In this document: piece by piece, positions 1-10,673 of the stretch | Position numbering within the stretch: position 1 is the first letter of the stretch | Layout: every line of letters begins with the position of its first letter | From: Crossiella equi | GTDB lineage: Bacteria; Actinomycetota; Actinomycetes; Mycobacteriales; Pseudonocardiaceae | Direction: 5' to 3' | DNA: 64,000 nt | Assembly: GCF_017876755.1 (NCBI RefSeq) | Contig: NZ_JAGIOO010000001.1 | Span: 6,743,786 to 6,807,785, forward strand | Made by a program: the position numbers and the translations under genes | The notes under the pieces: model-generated | What the model saw: only the letters and a program-made list of their open reading frames with translations | Database searches by the model: none | What the model was told of the DNA's origin: nothing

Positions 1-1
1 C

Positions 2-2945
2 ATCCGCGAGGAGATCGTCACCTCGGTGGCGCGCGTGATGGGCCCCGAGCGCAACCTGCTCGACCCCGGCCCCTCCTCCTGCCGCCACATCCAGCTGCCG
101 TACCCGGTCATCGACAACGACGAGCTGGCCAAGCTCATCCACGTCAACGACGACGGCGACCTCCCCGGCTTCGCCTGCGCTGTCCTGAGTGGACTGTATG
201 AAGTGGACGGTGGCGGGGACGCGCTGCGCGAGGCTGTCGAGCGCGTGCGGCGCGAGGCCTCGGAGGCCATCGCCAACGGCGCCCGCACCCTGGTGCTCTC
301 CGACCGCGACTCCGACCACCGGATGGCGCCCATCCCGTCGCTGCTGCTGGTCTCCGCGGTGCACCATCACCTGGTGCGCACCAAGGAGCGCCTGCGCGTG
401 GCGCTGGTGGTGGAGTCCGGCGACGCCCGCGAGGTGCACCACATCGCGCTGCTGCTCGGCTACGGCGCGGCCGCGGTCAACCCGTACCTGGCCTTCGAGA
501 CCATCGAGGATATGGTCAGCCGCGGGGCCGTCACGGGCATCGAGGCCCGCAAGGCCGTGCGCAACTACGTCACCGCGCTGGTCAAGGGCGTGCTGAAGGT
601 GATGTCCAAGATGGGCATCTCCACCGTCGGCGCCTACACCGCCGCGCAGGTCTTCGAGGCCGTCGGCCTGGCCACCGACGTGGTGGACGAGTACTTCGTG
701 GGCACCGCCTCCAAGCTCGGCGGCGTCGGCCTGGACGTGCTCGCCGAGGAGGTCGCGCAGCGGCACGCGCTGGCCTACCCGGACAACCCGGCCGACCGCG
801 CGCACCGCGGCCTGCCCGTGGGCGGCGAGTACTTCTACCGCCGCGAGGGCGAGCTGCACCTGTTCAACCCGGAGACGGTGTTCCTGCTCCAGCACGCCAC
901 CAAGACCCGGCAGTACGACGTCTACCGCCGCTACACCGCCGAGTGCGACCGCCTGGCCGCCGAGGGTGGCGCGCTGCGCGGGCTGTTCAAGCTCAAGAAC
1001 GAGCGCAAGCCGGTGCCGATCGAGGAGGTCGAGCCCGCCTCCGCGATCGTCAAGCGCTTCAACACCGGCGCCATGTCCTACGGCTCCATCTCCTCCGAGG
1101 CGCACGAGACCCTCGCGGTCGCGATGAACCGCCTCGGCGGCCGGTCCAACTCCGGTGAGGGCGGCGAGGACCCGGAGCGCCTGTACGACCCGGAGCGGCG
1201 CTCCGCGGTGAAGCAGGTCGCCTCCGGCCGGTTCGGCGTCACCAGCGAGTACCTGGTCAACAGCACCGACATCCAGATCAAGATGGCCCAGGGCGCCAAG
1301 CCCGGTGAGGGCGGCCAGCTGCCCGGCTACAAGGTCTACCCGTGGATCGCGCGCACCCGGCACTCCACGCCCGGTGTCTCGCTGATCTCGCCGCCGCCGC
1401 ACCACGACATCTACTCCATCGAGGACCTGGCGCAGCTCATCCACGACCTGAAGAACGCCAACGAGCAGGCGCGCGTGCACGTCAAGCTCGTCAGCGAGGT
1501 CGGGATCGGCACCGTCGCGGCCGGGGTGGCCAAGGCGCACGCGGACGTCATCCTGGTCTCCGGCCACGACGGCGGTACCGGCGCCTCCCCGCTCACCTCG
1601 CTCAAGCACTGCGGCACCCCGTGGGAGATCGGCCTGGCCGAGGCCCAGCAGACGCTGGTGCTCAACGGCCTGCGCGACCGCATCACCCTCCAGGTCGACG
1701 GCGCCATGAAGACCGGGCGGGACGTGGTGATCTCCGCGCTGCTCGGGGCCGAGGAGTACGGCTTCGCCACCGCGCCGCTGATCGTCGCGGGCTGCGTGAT
1801 GATGCGGGTCTGCCACCTGGACACCTGCCCGGTGGGCGTGGCCACGCAGAACCCGGAGCTGCGCAAGCGGTACACCGGCAAGCCGGAGTTCGTGGAGAAC
1901 TTCTTCTACTTCGTGGCCGAGGAGGTGCGCGAGCACCTGGCCGCGCTGGGCTTCCGCAGCCTGGACGAGGCCGTCGGGCACGCCGAGCTCCTCGACGTGG
2001 ACGAGGGCGTCGCGCACTGGAAGTCCAACGGCCTGGACCTCAAGCCGATCTTCGAGCTGGTCGAGGGGCCGCAGGGCAGCGCCAAGCGCCGCGTCCGCGA
2101 CCAGGACCACGGCCTGGACAAGGCCCTGGACCGCACGCTGATCCAGCTCGCCGAGGCGGCCCTGGAGGACGCGCACCCGGTCCGCCTGGAGCTGCCGGTG
2201 CGCAACGTCAACCGCACCGTCGGCACGCTGCTGGGCTCGGAGGTCACCCGCCGCTTCGGCGGGGCCGGGCTGCCCGACGGCACCATCCACGTGCGCCTCA
2301 ACGGCTCGGCCGGGCAGTCGCTCGGCGCGTTCCTGCCGCAGGGCGTGACCATCGAGATGGTCGGCGACACCAACGACTACGTCGGCAAGGGCCTGTCCGG
2401 TGGCCGGATCGTGGTCCGCCCGCACGAGGACGCCGTCTTCCGCGCCGAGAACCAGGTGATCGCGGGCAACGTGATCGGCTACGGCGCCACCAACGGCGAG
2501 ATCTTCCTGCGCGGGCAGGTCGGCGAGCGGTTCTGCGTGCGCAACTCCGGCGCCACCGCCGTCGCCGAGGGCGCGGGCGACCACGCCTTCGAGTACATGA
2601 CCGGTGGCCGGGCCGTGGTGCTCGGGCCGACCGGCCGCAACGTCGCCGCCGGGATGTCCGGTGGCATCGCCTACGTGCTCGACCTCGACCCGGTCAAGGT
2701 CAACGGCGCGATGGTGGAGCTCCAGCGGCCGAACGCGGAAGACCTCCGCTGGCTGAAGGAGACCGTGGAGAAGCACCACCAGCTCACCGGATCCACGGTG
2801 GCGGCCTCGCTGTTGGGCGACTGGCCGCGCCGGTCGGCGGCGTTCACCAAGGTGATGCCGAGCGACTACCAGCGAGTCCTCGAAGCGGTGCGGATCGCGC
2901 GCGCCGAGGGCCGGGACGTGGACGAGGCGATCATGGAGGCTTCCC

Positions 2946-2953
<8 letters not shown>
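2..2953 (+). CDS. gltB: Glutamate synthase large subunit (GltB), 5'-truncated
   Basis: This is the C-terminal two thirds of the large (alpha) subunit of NADPH-dependent glutamate synthase, which converts glutamine plus 2-oxoglutarate into two glutamates in the cytoplasm. The frame is open to the left window edge, so the N-terminal glutamine amidotransferase domain lies outside; full-length GltB is about 1500 residues and about 983 are visible. Seen here are the end of the central domain, the FMN-binding synthase domain (GAMSYGSIS near nt 1070), the cysteine cluster [15 protein letters not shown] near nt 1793-1837 that binds the 3Fe-4S centre, and the glycine-rich GXGXG domain near nt 2360-2690. 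The stop overlaps the gltD start by 8 bp, so the two subunits are translationally coupled. Confidence 0.97.
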
Positions 2954-4451
<1,498 letters not shown>

Positions 4452-4458
4452 CGCACCG

Positions 4459-4486
4459 CCCGGCCCGCCAACGACGTCGGGCCGGG
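4459..4486. terminator. Bidirectional hairpin terminator after gltD
   Basis: Perfect 9-bp stem CCCGGCCCG / CGGGCCGGG with a 10-nt loop, between the convergent gltD and the small membrane-protein gene. There is no U-tract, as is common in actinomycetes. Confidence 0.7.
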
Positions 4487-4495
4487 ATCGGGGTA

Positions 4496-4774
4496 TCAGG
4501 GCTCGGTGCTGCCGGACGACGGCGAGGCCTGGGGCGGAGGGTTGTCGTGCAGGAACTGGGCCGCGTAGGCGGCCACGAGCAGCCCGGTGCCGAAGGTCCA
4601 GAGCAGCACCACCCACGGCAGGTAGCCGACCACCACCAGGTTCTTGCAGCTGAGGCCACCGCCGGAGAAGGTCCTCCCGCAGTCACCGGGCAGTGGAAGC
4701 AGACCGAGCACCAGCCCGCCGAGCACCAGGATCGCGCCGAACCAAGCCAGCGCACCACGCCATTCACGAGTCAT
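4496..4774 (-). CDS. Small two-helix membrane protein, unknown function
   Basis: 92 residues starting with ATG (MTREWRGALAWFG). Two hydrophobic stretches, about residues 9-28 and 46-70, are separated by a short loop with two cysteines (PGDCGRTFSGGGLSC). The C-terminal tail is polar and rich in Pro and Ser. I do not recognise a family. It faces gltD across a shared terminator and is transcribed alone. Codon use matches the neighbours, so it is probably a real gene. A cysteine-bridged extracytoplasmic loop is plausible but is inference only. Confidence 0.6.
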   Translation of the reverse strand: MTREWRGALAWFGAILVLGGLVLGLLPLPGDCGRTFSGGGLSCKNLVVVGYLPWVVLLWTFGTGLLVAAYAAQFLHDNPPPQASPSSGSTEP

Positions 4775-4890
4775 GCCCGGCTCGTCGCCCAGACCACGCC
4801 GCCTGTTGCGCCGAACAGCCGAACGGTGACCCTTCCGTTCCCGGATCGCGTCCGCCCGGGTCTCTGGATCTCCGCGGTCCCGGGGGCAGG

Positions 4891-5355
4891 ATGGCCCTCG
4901 TGCTGACGGCGGAGGAGATCACCGCGGGCCTGGCGCCGCTGACCGGGCAGGTGCTCGGCTGGGCCGGGCGGGTCGCGGACATGGTCGAGCTCGGGTTCGG
5001 CGACGAGGTCGAGCTGCCGTCGAACATGGGCGGCACGCGGCGCCTGCCCCGGCACGTCCTGCACCTGCGGTGCCCGTGCCGGGTGCTGGCGGGCGAGGAG
5101 ATCCTCCTGGGTTCGCACGACGTGTTCCGGCCGGAGGTGTTCCAGGCGCGGGCCGCGGAGCTCAACGCGCTGCTGGCGCGGCGGCGGCCCGAGGTGCTCG
5201 CGGTGCGCGGCGGGCCCGGCGGGGCACTGGAACTGGACCTGGCCGAGGGGCTGCTGGTGCAGGTGCTGCCGGTGCGGTCCGGGGCGCACGAGGCCTGGCG
5301 GTACTTCCGGCCCGGGGACCTGGACAGCCACGTCGTGGTGCCGGACGAGCGCTGA
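4891..5355 (+). CDS. Hypothetical protein, 154 aa
   Basis: Soluble protein of 154 residues from the ATG at 4891 (MALVLTAEEITAGL). It has no signal peptide or membrane segment. The N-terminal half is helical and acidic, followed by RRLPRHVLHLRCPCRVL and alternating strands near the end. I do not recognise a family. A longer open frame extends upstream, but composition and the purine-rich GGGGGCAGG just before this ATG favour this start; the spacing is very short, so the start is uncertain and a GTG at 4900 is possible. The DUF2461 gene follows after 47 bp on the same strand and may be co-transcribed. Confidence 0.6.
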   Translation: MALVLTAEEITAGLAPLTGQVLGWAGRVADMVELGFGDEVELPSNMGGTRRLPRHVLHLRCPCRVLAGEEILLGSHDVFRPEVFQARAAELNALLARRRPEVLAVRGGPGGALELDLAEGLLVQVLPVRSGAHEAWRYFRPGDLDSHVVVPDER

Positions 5356-5402
5356 CCGTCCCCCGTCCGGGGCTGCCGGGGCTCCGTCGTAGGCTCCCGG
5401 GC

Positions 5403-6056
5403 ATGGAGTTCTCAGGCTTCGGGGAGTACGCCGTCGACTTCTACGACGGGCTGATCGCGGACAACTCCAAGTCCTACTGGACCGACCACAAGGCCACGTA
5501 CGAGAGCGACGTCAAGGCGCCCATGGTCGCCCTGCTGGCCGAGCTGGAACCGGAGTTCGGGGCGGGCAAGGTGTTCCGGCCGTACCGGGACGTGCGGTTC
5601 AGCAAGGACAAACGGCCCTACAAGGACCACTGCGGCGGGGTGGTGGAGCAGGGGCGCGGCGGCGGGGCCTGGTACGTGCAGGTCGGCGCCGACGGGCTCA
5701 TGGTCGGCGGCGGGTCCTTCGCCATGGCGCCCGACCAGCTCGCCCGGTACCGCACCGCCGTGCTCGACGACCGGCGCGGCGGGGCCCTGGCCAAGATCCT
5801 GGCCACGCTGGTGAAGGCGGGCTGGGAGGTCCACGGGGACGTCATGAAGACCCGGCCGCGCGGGGTCGATCCCGAGCACCCCAGGGTCGAGTTGTTGCGG
5901 CACCGGTCGGTCTACGCCGCCAAGCGGTGGGCCCCGGACGACGCGCTGCACGGGCCCGAGTGCCTGGAGCGCGTGCGGCTCGGCTGGCGGCAGCTGACCA
6001 AGTTCAACGAGTGGTGCGCCGACCATGTCGGGGTCAGCGACCAGTGGCGGCGCTGA
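5403..6056 (+). CDS. DUF2461 family protein
   Basis: 217 residues with the typical features of the DUF2461 (TIGR02453) family: an N-terminal F-x-x-Y-x-x-D-F-Y-D-G-L segment, then the conserved core FRPYRDVRFSKDKRPYKDH near residues 60-78, and YVQVGADGLMVGGGSF. The biochemical role of the family is unknown; it is a widespread cytoplasmic protein. The start at 5403 gives the family's usual length, while the longer upstream frame reads through the preceding gene. It converges on the GGDEF-EAL gene with only 15 bp between stops. Confidence 0.85.
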   Translation: MEFSGFGEYAVDFYDGLIADNSKSYWTDHKATYESDVKAPMVALLAELEPEFGAGKVFRPYRDVRFSKDKRPYKDHCGGVVEQGRGGGAWYVQVGADGLMVGGGSFAMAPDQLARYRTAVLDDRRGGALAKILATLVKAGWEVHGDVMKTRPRGVDPEHPRVELLRHRSVYAAKRWAPDDALHGPECLERVRLGWRQLTKFNEWCADHVGVSDQWRR

Positions 6057-6071
6057 GGCGGCACCGCCCGG

Positions 6072-8204
6072 TCAGTCCCGGTCGCCCAGCGCCGAGGTCA
6101 GCTCCTCCGCGGTGACCGGGCCGCCCAGCAGGTCGCCCGCGGCCAGGTCCGCGCCCGCCGCGCGCCAGAACGCCACGTCCTCCTCGGCGTCCAGGTCCGG
6201 GACGAGCAGGCGTGCGCCGGTGCGGTGCAGCAGGCCCGGCAGGGCGCGCAAGGCCGCCGTCACCGGTGAGTCCCCGGGTTTGGCGCGGGCCGCCAGGTGC
6301 GGGGACAGCGCCACCGCGTGCAGCGGCAGGTCCTCGGCCGAGGCCAGGTCGGCGGCGCCCAGGCCGAACCCGTGCACCGCGGTGCGCACGCCGATGTCGG
6401 CGAGTGTGGCCAGGTTGTCCCGGGTCTCACCCAGGTCTTCGGCCAGCGCGTCGGCCGGGACCGACAGCAGCAGCCCCTCGGCCGGGTACGAGGTCTCGGC
6501 CAGCACCGTCAGGACCCGGCCCACCAGGTCCGAGTCCGCCGCCTGGTGCGGGCTGACCGCGACCGAGAGCAGCAGGTCCGGGGCGTGCCGACGACGCCAC
6601 CAGGCCGCCCGCTGGCACGCGGTGCGCAGCAGGTGCTCGCCCAGCGTCAGCATCAGGCCGGTGGTCTCGGCCAGCTCGCGGCAGCGGATGTCCCCGATCG
6701 GGCCCGCCACCGGGTGCGGCCAGGACAGCAGGGCCTGCACGCCTTCGAGGTGGCCGTCCCGCAGGCGGCGCAGCGGGCGGTAGCGGACCTCGACCTCGCC
6801 CGAGGCGAAGGCGCCCGGCATCGTGGCGGCCAGCGCGTCCTGGGCGCGGTCCTCGCGGGTCTGGCCCGGATGGGACAGCTCGCACTGGCCCGGACCGCTG
6901 GCCTTGGCCCGCCGCAGCGCCCGGTGCACGTCGCGCAGCAGGTCGGCGGCGAGCCGGTCCGGTGCCGGGTGGTGCAGCACGCCCACGCTCACCGAGGTGG
7001 CCAGCCCGTGCCCGTCCACGTACGCCGGTTCGGCCAGCTCCCGGCGCAGCGCCCGCACCAGCTCGGCCGGCGCCGGGGTGGACTCCCCGCGCTCCACCAG
7101 CACCGCGAACTCGGCGCCGTCGAAGCGCGCCACCACCGCCCGCTCCCCGGCCAGGGCCTGCTTGAGCCGCTGTGCCACCAGCACCAGCAGCTGCCCGCTC
7201 ACGCGCTCGCCCAGCCCGTCCCGGATCACCGGGTACGCGTCGAGCTCCAGCTGCAACAGCGTGACCCCGTGCGCCGGGTCCGCGCGGCGCAGCGCGCTCT
7301 CCAGCCGGGTGCCGAAGTACTGGCGGTTGGGCAGCCCGGTGAGCACGTCGTGCAGCGCCTGGCGGCTCAGCTCGTTCTGCAGCAGCACCAGCTCGGTGCC
7401 GTCCTCGACCACGGTGACGAAGTGGCCGGGCTCCTCGCCCGCACCGCGCAGCAGCGAGGCGGTCAGCGACACCGGCACCGGCTCACCGTCGGCGTGCAGC
7501 AGCCGCTGGGACTGCTTGACCCGCTCGATCCGCCCGTCCAGCAGCGCCCGGTAGTCCTCGCGCAGCACCGGCGCGTGGTCCGGCGGCACCAGGTCGAACA
7601 GGTTGCGGCCGGGCACCTCGTCGACGGACAGGCCCAGCGTGGCCGCCAGCGCGCCGTTGGCCCGCACCACCGTGCCGTCCAGCTCGGTGATCAGGATTCC
7701 GCTGGCCGAGGACACCGCGACCTCGTCGAAACGGGCCTGCGCCGTGCGCAGGTTGTACTTGGCGTCGCGCACCGCCTTGAGCAGCGAGGCCTGCATGCTC
7801 TGCTGCTGGTCCAGCAGCGCCCGGCGGGCCGCGGTGACGTACCCGGCGGCCAGCGCGCCCAGCACCCGCACCACCGCCTCGGCCCGCTGGCCGAGCGGGC
7901 CCAGCTCGGGCAGCGCGCACAGGCCGCGCGCCAGCACGTCCATGGTCCGGGGCAGCGCCGTCTCGTCGGTGCAGCTCAGCTCGACCAGCCGCGCGCCCGC
8001 GGTCTCGGCGGCCTCGGGCCGCTCGGCCAGCACGGCCGCGCACAGCTCGTCCAGCAGCCCGGCGAGCTCCTCCTCGAACCGCGCGTGCGGCAGCGGCACG
8101 TAGTTCGACTCGGCCAGCTGGTACGCCCATTTGCGCGCCAGCGTGCGCCGCTCGCGGTGATCCGGGAGCGGTGCGGGATTCGGCTGGCGACTGGGCTCGG
8201 GCAT
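6072..8204 (-). CDS. PAS-GGDEF-EAL protein with degenerate catalytic motifs (paralogue A)
   Basis: 710 residues. Order: an actinobacterial N-terminal helical region (about 20-150), a PAS/PAC sensor (about 160-285), a GGDEF-type domain (about 290-440) and an EAL-type domain (about 450-700). The family normally makes or degrades cyclic-di-GMP, but the signature residues are lost: GGDEF reads DGAEF near residue 360, EAL reads QAL near residue 488 (GVQALLSW), and the DDFG loop is HGFG. I therefore infer that it is not an active cyclase or phosphodiesterase; it may be a sensor or adaptor. A GGAGG ribosome site lies 12 nt before the ATG. It is a tandem paralogue of the next gene and shares a near-identical 151-bp tract with it. 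Confidence 0.88.
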   Translation of the reverse strand: MPEPSRQPNPAPLPDHRERRTLARKWAYQLAESNYVPLPHARFEEELAGLLDELCAAVLAERPEAAETAGARLVELSCTDETALPRTMDVLARGLCALPELGPLGQRAEAVVRVLGALAAGYVTAARRALLDQQQSMQASLLKAVRDAKYNLRTAQARFDEVAVSSASGILITELDGTVVRANGALAATLGLSVDEVPGRNLFDLVPPDHAPVLREDYRALLDGRIERVKQSQRLLHADGEPVPVSLTASLLRGAGEEPGHFVTVVEDGTELVLLQNELSRQALHDVLTGLPNRQYFGTRLESALRRADPAHGVTLLQLELDAYPVIRDGLGERVSGQLLVLVAQRLKQALAGERAVVARFDGAEFAVLVERGESTPAPAELVRALRRELAEPAYVDGHGLATSVSVGVLHHPAPDRLAADLLRDVHRALRRAKASGPGQCELSHPGQTREDRAQDALAATMPGAFASGEVEVRYRPLRRLRDGHLEGVQALLSWPHPVAGPIGDIRCRELAETTGLMLTLGEHLLRTACQRAAWWRRRHAPDLLLSVAVSPHQAADSDLVGRVLTVLAETSYPAEGLLLSVPADALAEDLGETRDNLATLADIGVRTAVHGFGLGAADLASAEDLPLHAVALSPHLAARAKPGDSPVTAALRALPGLLHRTGARLLVPDLDAEEDVAFWRAAGADLAAGDLLGGPVTAEELTSALGDRD
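7369..7519. repeat. Near-identical tract, copy 1 (candidate gene conversion)
   Basis: By eye, 149 of 151 bases match 9642-9792 in the tandem paralogue, including third codon positions, while the flanking sequence diverges quickly. The tract covers the PAC/GGDEF junction. Confidence 0.85.
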
Positions 8205-8240
8205 CGGCTGGGCTGTCCTCCGGAATCACACAGGCGGACC

Positions 8241-8268
8241 AGCATACCGAGGTTCGGTTGGCAATTGC
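8241..8268 (-). promoter_or_regulatory. Upstream element shared by the two GGDEF-EAL genes (copy A)
   Basis: Two conserved blocks are shared with 10531-10556: AGCATACC (minus strand GGTATGCT, containing the -10-like TATGCT) and the palindrome GCAATTGC. They lie about 36-65 nt before the start codon. The distance between blocks (10-12 nt) is too short for a -35/-10 pair, so GCAATTGC is more likely an operator or an upstream promoter part. Confidence 0.45.
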
Positions 8269-8335
8269 TCCGCTGCCATTGTGACCGGCGGGCCGCAATC
8301 CCCCATTTCCCGGAACCAATTGTTTCCGGAAATGC

Positions 8336-10498
8336 CTAGGGCAACCGCCAGGCGGGCTCGCCGAACGTGGCGGCCAGCTCGTCCGGGCGGCAGGGCGCCC
8401 CGCAGTGGTCGCCCAGCGCCAGCTCCGCCCCGGCGGCCAGCCAGAACCGGGCCCGCGCGGCGGTGGTCAGCCCGTCCACGATGACCTCCGCGCCCGCCCG
8501 GTGCGCCAGGCCCGGCAGCTCCCGCAGCAGGTCGACCACCGGGGAGTCCGGTGCGGCGCCGTCGAGCAGCCCGCAGTCCAGCCGCACGCCGTGCACCGGC
8601 AGGTCGGCCACCGCGGCCAGCGCGCCACCGCCCAGCCCGCAGTCGTTGATCACCGGCCGCACACCCAGGTCGGCCAGCGCCCGCAGGTTGTCCCTGGTCT
8701 CGCCCAGGTCGGCGGCCAGGCCCGGCGTGGGCACCTCCACCAGCAGCCGCTCGGCCGGGAACCGCGTCTCCGCCAGCACCCCCACCACCCGGGTGAGCAG
8801 GTCGGTGTCCGCGGCCTGGTGCGGGCTCAGGCTGATGAGCAGCCGCAGGTCGCGGTCCAGCCGCTGCCGCCACCAGCCCACCTGCTGGCACGCCGTGCGC
8901 AGCAGGTGCTCGCCCAGCGGCAGCATCAGCCCGGTGGTCTCGGCCAGGCGGCGGCAGCACTGGTCGGACAGCGCGCCCACCTCGGGCGGCGCCCAGCCCA
9001 GCTGCACCTCCACGCCGTGCACCGCGCCGTCGGCCAGCCGCACCAGCGGGCGGTAGCGGGCCTGCACGTCCCCGCGCTCGAAGGCGCCCGGCATGACCGC
9101 GGCCAGCGCGTCGGTCTTGCGGTCCAGGCGGTTCTGCTCGGGGTGGGACAGCTCCCACTGCCCGTGCCCGTTGGCCTTGGCCCGGCGCAGCGCCTGGTGG
9201 GACTCGCGCAGCAGCTCGGCGGCCTCGCGGTCCCGAGCGGGCCGGTTGACCACGCCGACGCTGACCGACAGGGCCAGCCCGTGCCCGTCCACGCAGGTCG
9301 GCTCGGCCAGCTCGCGGCGCAGCGCGTGCACCAGGCGCACCGGGTCCGGGGTGTCCGGCCCGTTCTCCACCAGCACCGCGAACTCCGCCCCGCCGAATCG
9401 CGCGAGGAGGGCCTTCTCCCCGGCCAGCGCGGACTTCAGCCGCTGTGTCACGGTGACCAGCAGCTGCTCGGCCGCCCGTGCGCCGAGGCCGTCGCGCACC
9501 ACCGTGAAGGCGTCCAGCTCCAGCCGCATCAGCGTCACGCCCAGCTCCGGGTCCGCCTTGCGCAGCGCGGTCTCCATCCGCGTGCTGAAGCACTGGCGGT
9601 TGGGCAGGCCGGTGAGCACGTCGTGCAGGGCCTGCCGGTTGAGCTCGTTCTGCAGCAGCACCAGCTCGGTGCCGTCCTCGACCACGGTGACGAAGTGGCT
9701 GGGCGCCTCGCCCGCACCGCGCAGCAGCGAGGCGGTCAGCGACACCGGCACCGGCTCACCGTCGGCGTGCAGCAGCCGCTGGGACTGCTTGATCCGCTCG
9801 GCCTTGCCCGCCAGCACCGAGCGGTAGTCCTCGCGCAGCACCGGCGCGCAGTCGGGGTGGACCAGCTCGAACAGCTCGCGCCCGGTCAGCTCGTCCGGGG
9901 CGTGGCCCAGCATCACGCCGACCGCGGCGTTCACCGTGACCAGCCTGCCGTCCAGGTCGGTGACCAGGATGCCGCTGGCCGAGGACGTGGCCACCTCCTC
10001 GAACCGCGCCCGCGCGGCCCGCAGGTTCCACTTGGCGTCGCGCACGGCCTTGAGCAGGGACAGCCTCATGGCCTCCTGCTGGGCCAGGGTGGCCCTCTGC
10101 GCGGCCACCACCATGCTCGCGGCCAGTGCGCCGAGCACGCCCACCACGCGTTCGGCGAAGGTCTCGGCGGGCCGGAACTCCGGCAGCGCCAGCAGGCCCT
10201 TGCCCAGGATGTCCATGGTGGCGGTGAGTGCCTGCCCGTCCGCGCAGTTCAGCTCGACCAACCGGGTGCCCGCGGCCTCGACGGGGCTGGTGCGGCCCGG
10301 CGGGTGCGCCCGGTCCCCGTCGTGGACCTCGGCGCACAGCGCGTCCAGCGTCCTGGCCAGCTCGGCCTCAAACTCGGAGTGCGGCAGCGGCACGTAGCCG
10401 ACCCCGGCCAGCACGTAGGCCCACTTGCGCGCGAGCGTGCCGCGCCGCCGGCGCCAGTCCTCCGGCGGCGCCGGGTGTGCCTCACGGCTCGGGTCCAC
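8336..10498 (-). CDS. PAS-GGDEF-EAL protein with degenerate catalytic motifs (paralogue B)
   Basis: 720 residues, same domain order as its downstream neighbour: N-terminal helical region, PAS/PAC, GGDEF-type and EAL-type domains. GGDEF reads GGAEF near residue 369, EAL reads EVQ near residue 497 (GVEVQLGW), and the DDFG loop is DCGL, so I infer no cyclic-di-GMP turnover. I chose the GTG at 10498 because MDPSREAHPAP aligns with the paralogue's start and a purine-rich GGTGGGGG precedes it; a GTG at 10519 is open in frame but would leave almost no leader after the -10-like element. The pair arose by tandem duplication, has kept a common upstream element, and is separated by about 130 bp. Confidence 0.86.
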   Translation of the reverse strand: MDPSREAHPAPPEDWRRRRGTLARKWAYVLAGVGYVPLPHSEFEAELARTLDALCAEVHDGDRAHPPGRTSPVEAAGTRLVELNCADGQALTATMDILGKGLLALPEFRPAETFAERVVGVLGALAASMVVAAQRATLAQQEAMRLSLLKAVRDAKWNLRAARARFEEVATSSASGILVTDLDGRLVTVNAAVGVMLGHAPDELTGRELFELVHPDCAPVLREDYRSVLAGKAERIKQSQRLLHADGEPVPVSLTASLLRGAGEAPSHFVTVVEDGTELVLLQNELNRQALHDVLTGLPNRQCFSTRMETALRKADPELGVTLMRLELDAFTVVRDGLGARAAEQLLVTVTQRLKSALAGEKALLARFGGAEFAVLVENGPDTPDPVRLVHALRRELAEPTCVDGHGLALSVSVGVVNRPARDREAAELLRESHQALRRAKANGHGQWELSHPEQNRLDRKTDALAAVMPGAFERGDVQARYRPLVRLADGAVHGVEVQLGWAPPEVGALSDQCCRRLAETTGLMLPLGEHLLRTACQQVGWWRQRLDRDLRLLISLSPHQAADTDLLTRVVGVLAETRFPAERLLVEVPTPGLAADLGETRDNLRALADLGVRPVINDCGLGGGALAAVADLPVHGVRLDCGLLDGAAPDSPVVDLLRELPGLAHRAGAEVIVDGLTTAARARFWLAAGAELALGDHCGAPCRPDELAATFGEPAWRLP
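9642..9792. repeat. Near-identical tract, copy 2 (candidate gene conversion)
   Basis: Partner of 7369-7519 at a constant offset of 2273 bp, with two mismatches seen. Both copies encode the same peptide segment from LLHADGEPVPVSLTASLLRG through VVEDGTELVLLQNEL. Confidence 0.85.
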
Positions 10499-10530
10499 CG
10501 TGCCCCCACCTCGATTCACGGAGGCGGATC

Positions 10531-10556
10531 AGCATACCCATTCCGGTGGCAATTGC
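10531..10556 (-). promoter_or_regulatory. Upstream element shared by the two GGDEF-EAL genes (copy B)
   Basis: Carries AGCATACC (10531-10538) and GCAATTGC (10549-10556), as upstream of paralogue A. The preceding GGCGGAYC is also conserved. This suggests shared regulation of both copies. Confidence 0.45.
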
Positions 10557-10673
10557 CGCCTGCTCACCGGAGTCAACGATTTCCACTCGACCGGGGGAAG
10601 GAGTCAAGCTTTTCACCCGCGCGACTCCAGACACCTCCCGTCACGAATGCGGAGCTCATTCATCGCGCACGGG

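Noticed and set aside
4693-4890. Upstream extension of the 154-aa hypothetical protein
   Set aside because: The extra 66 codons are Arg/Pro-rich and lie over the upstream region of the divergent membrane gene, with no ribosome site.
8241-8266. Full -35/-10 promoter formed by TTGCCA and TATGCT before paralogue A
   Set aside because: The spacing is only 10-12 nt in the two copies, too short for sigma-70-type recognition. Only the -10-like part was kept.
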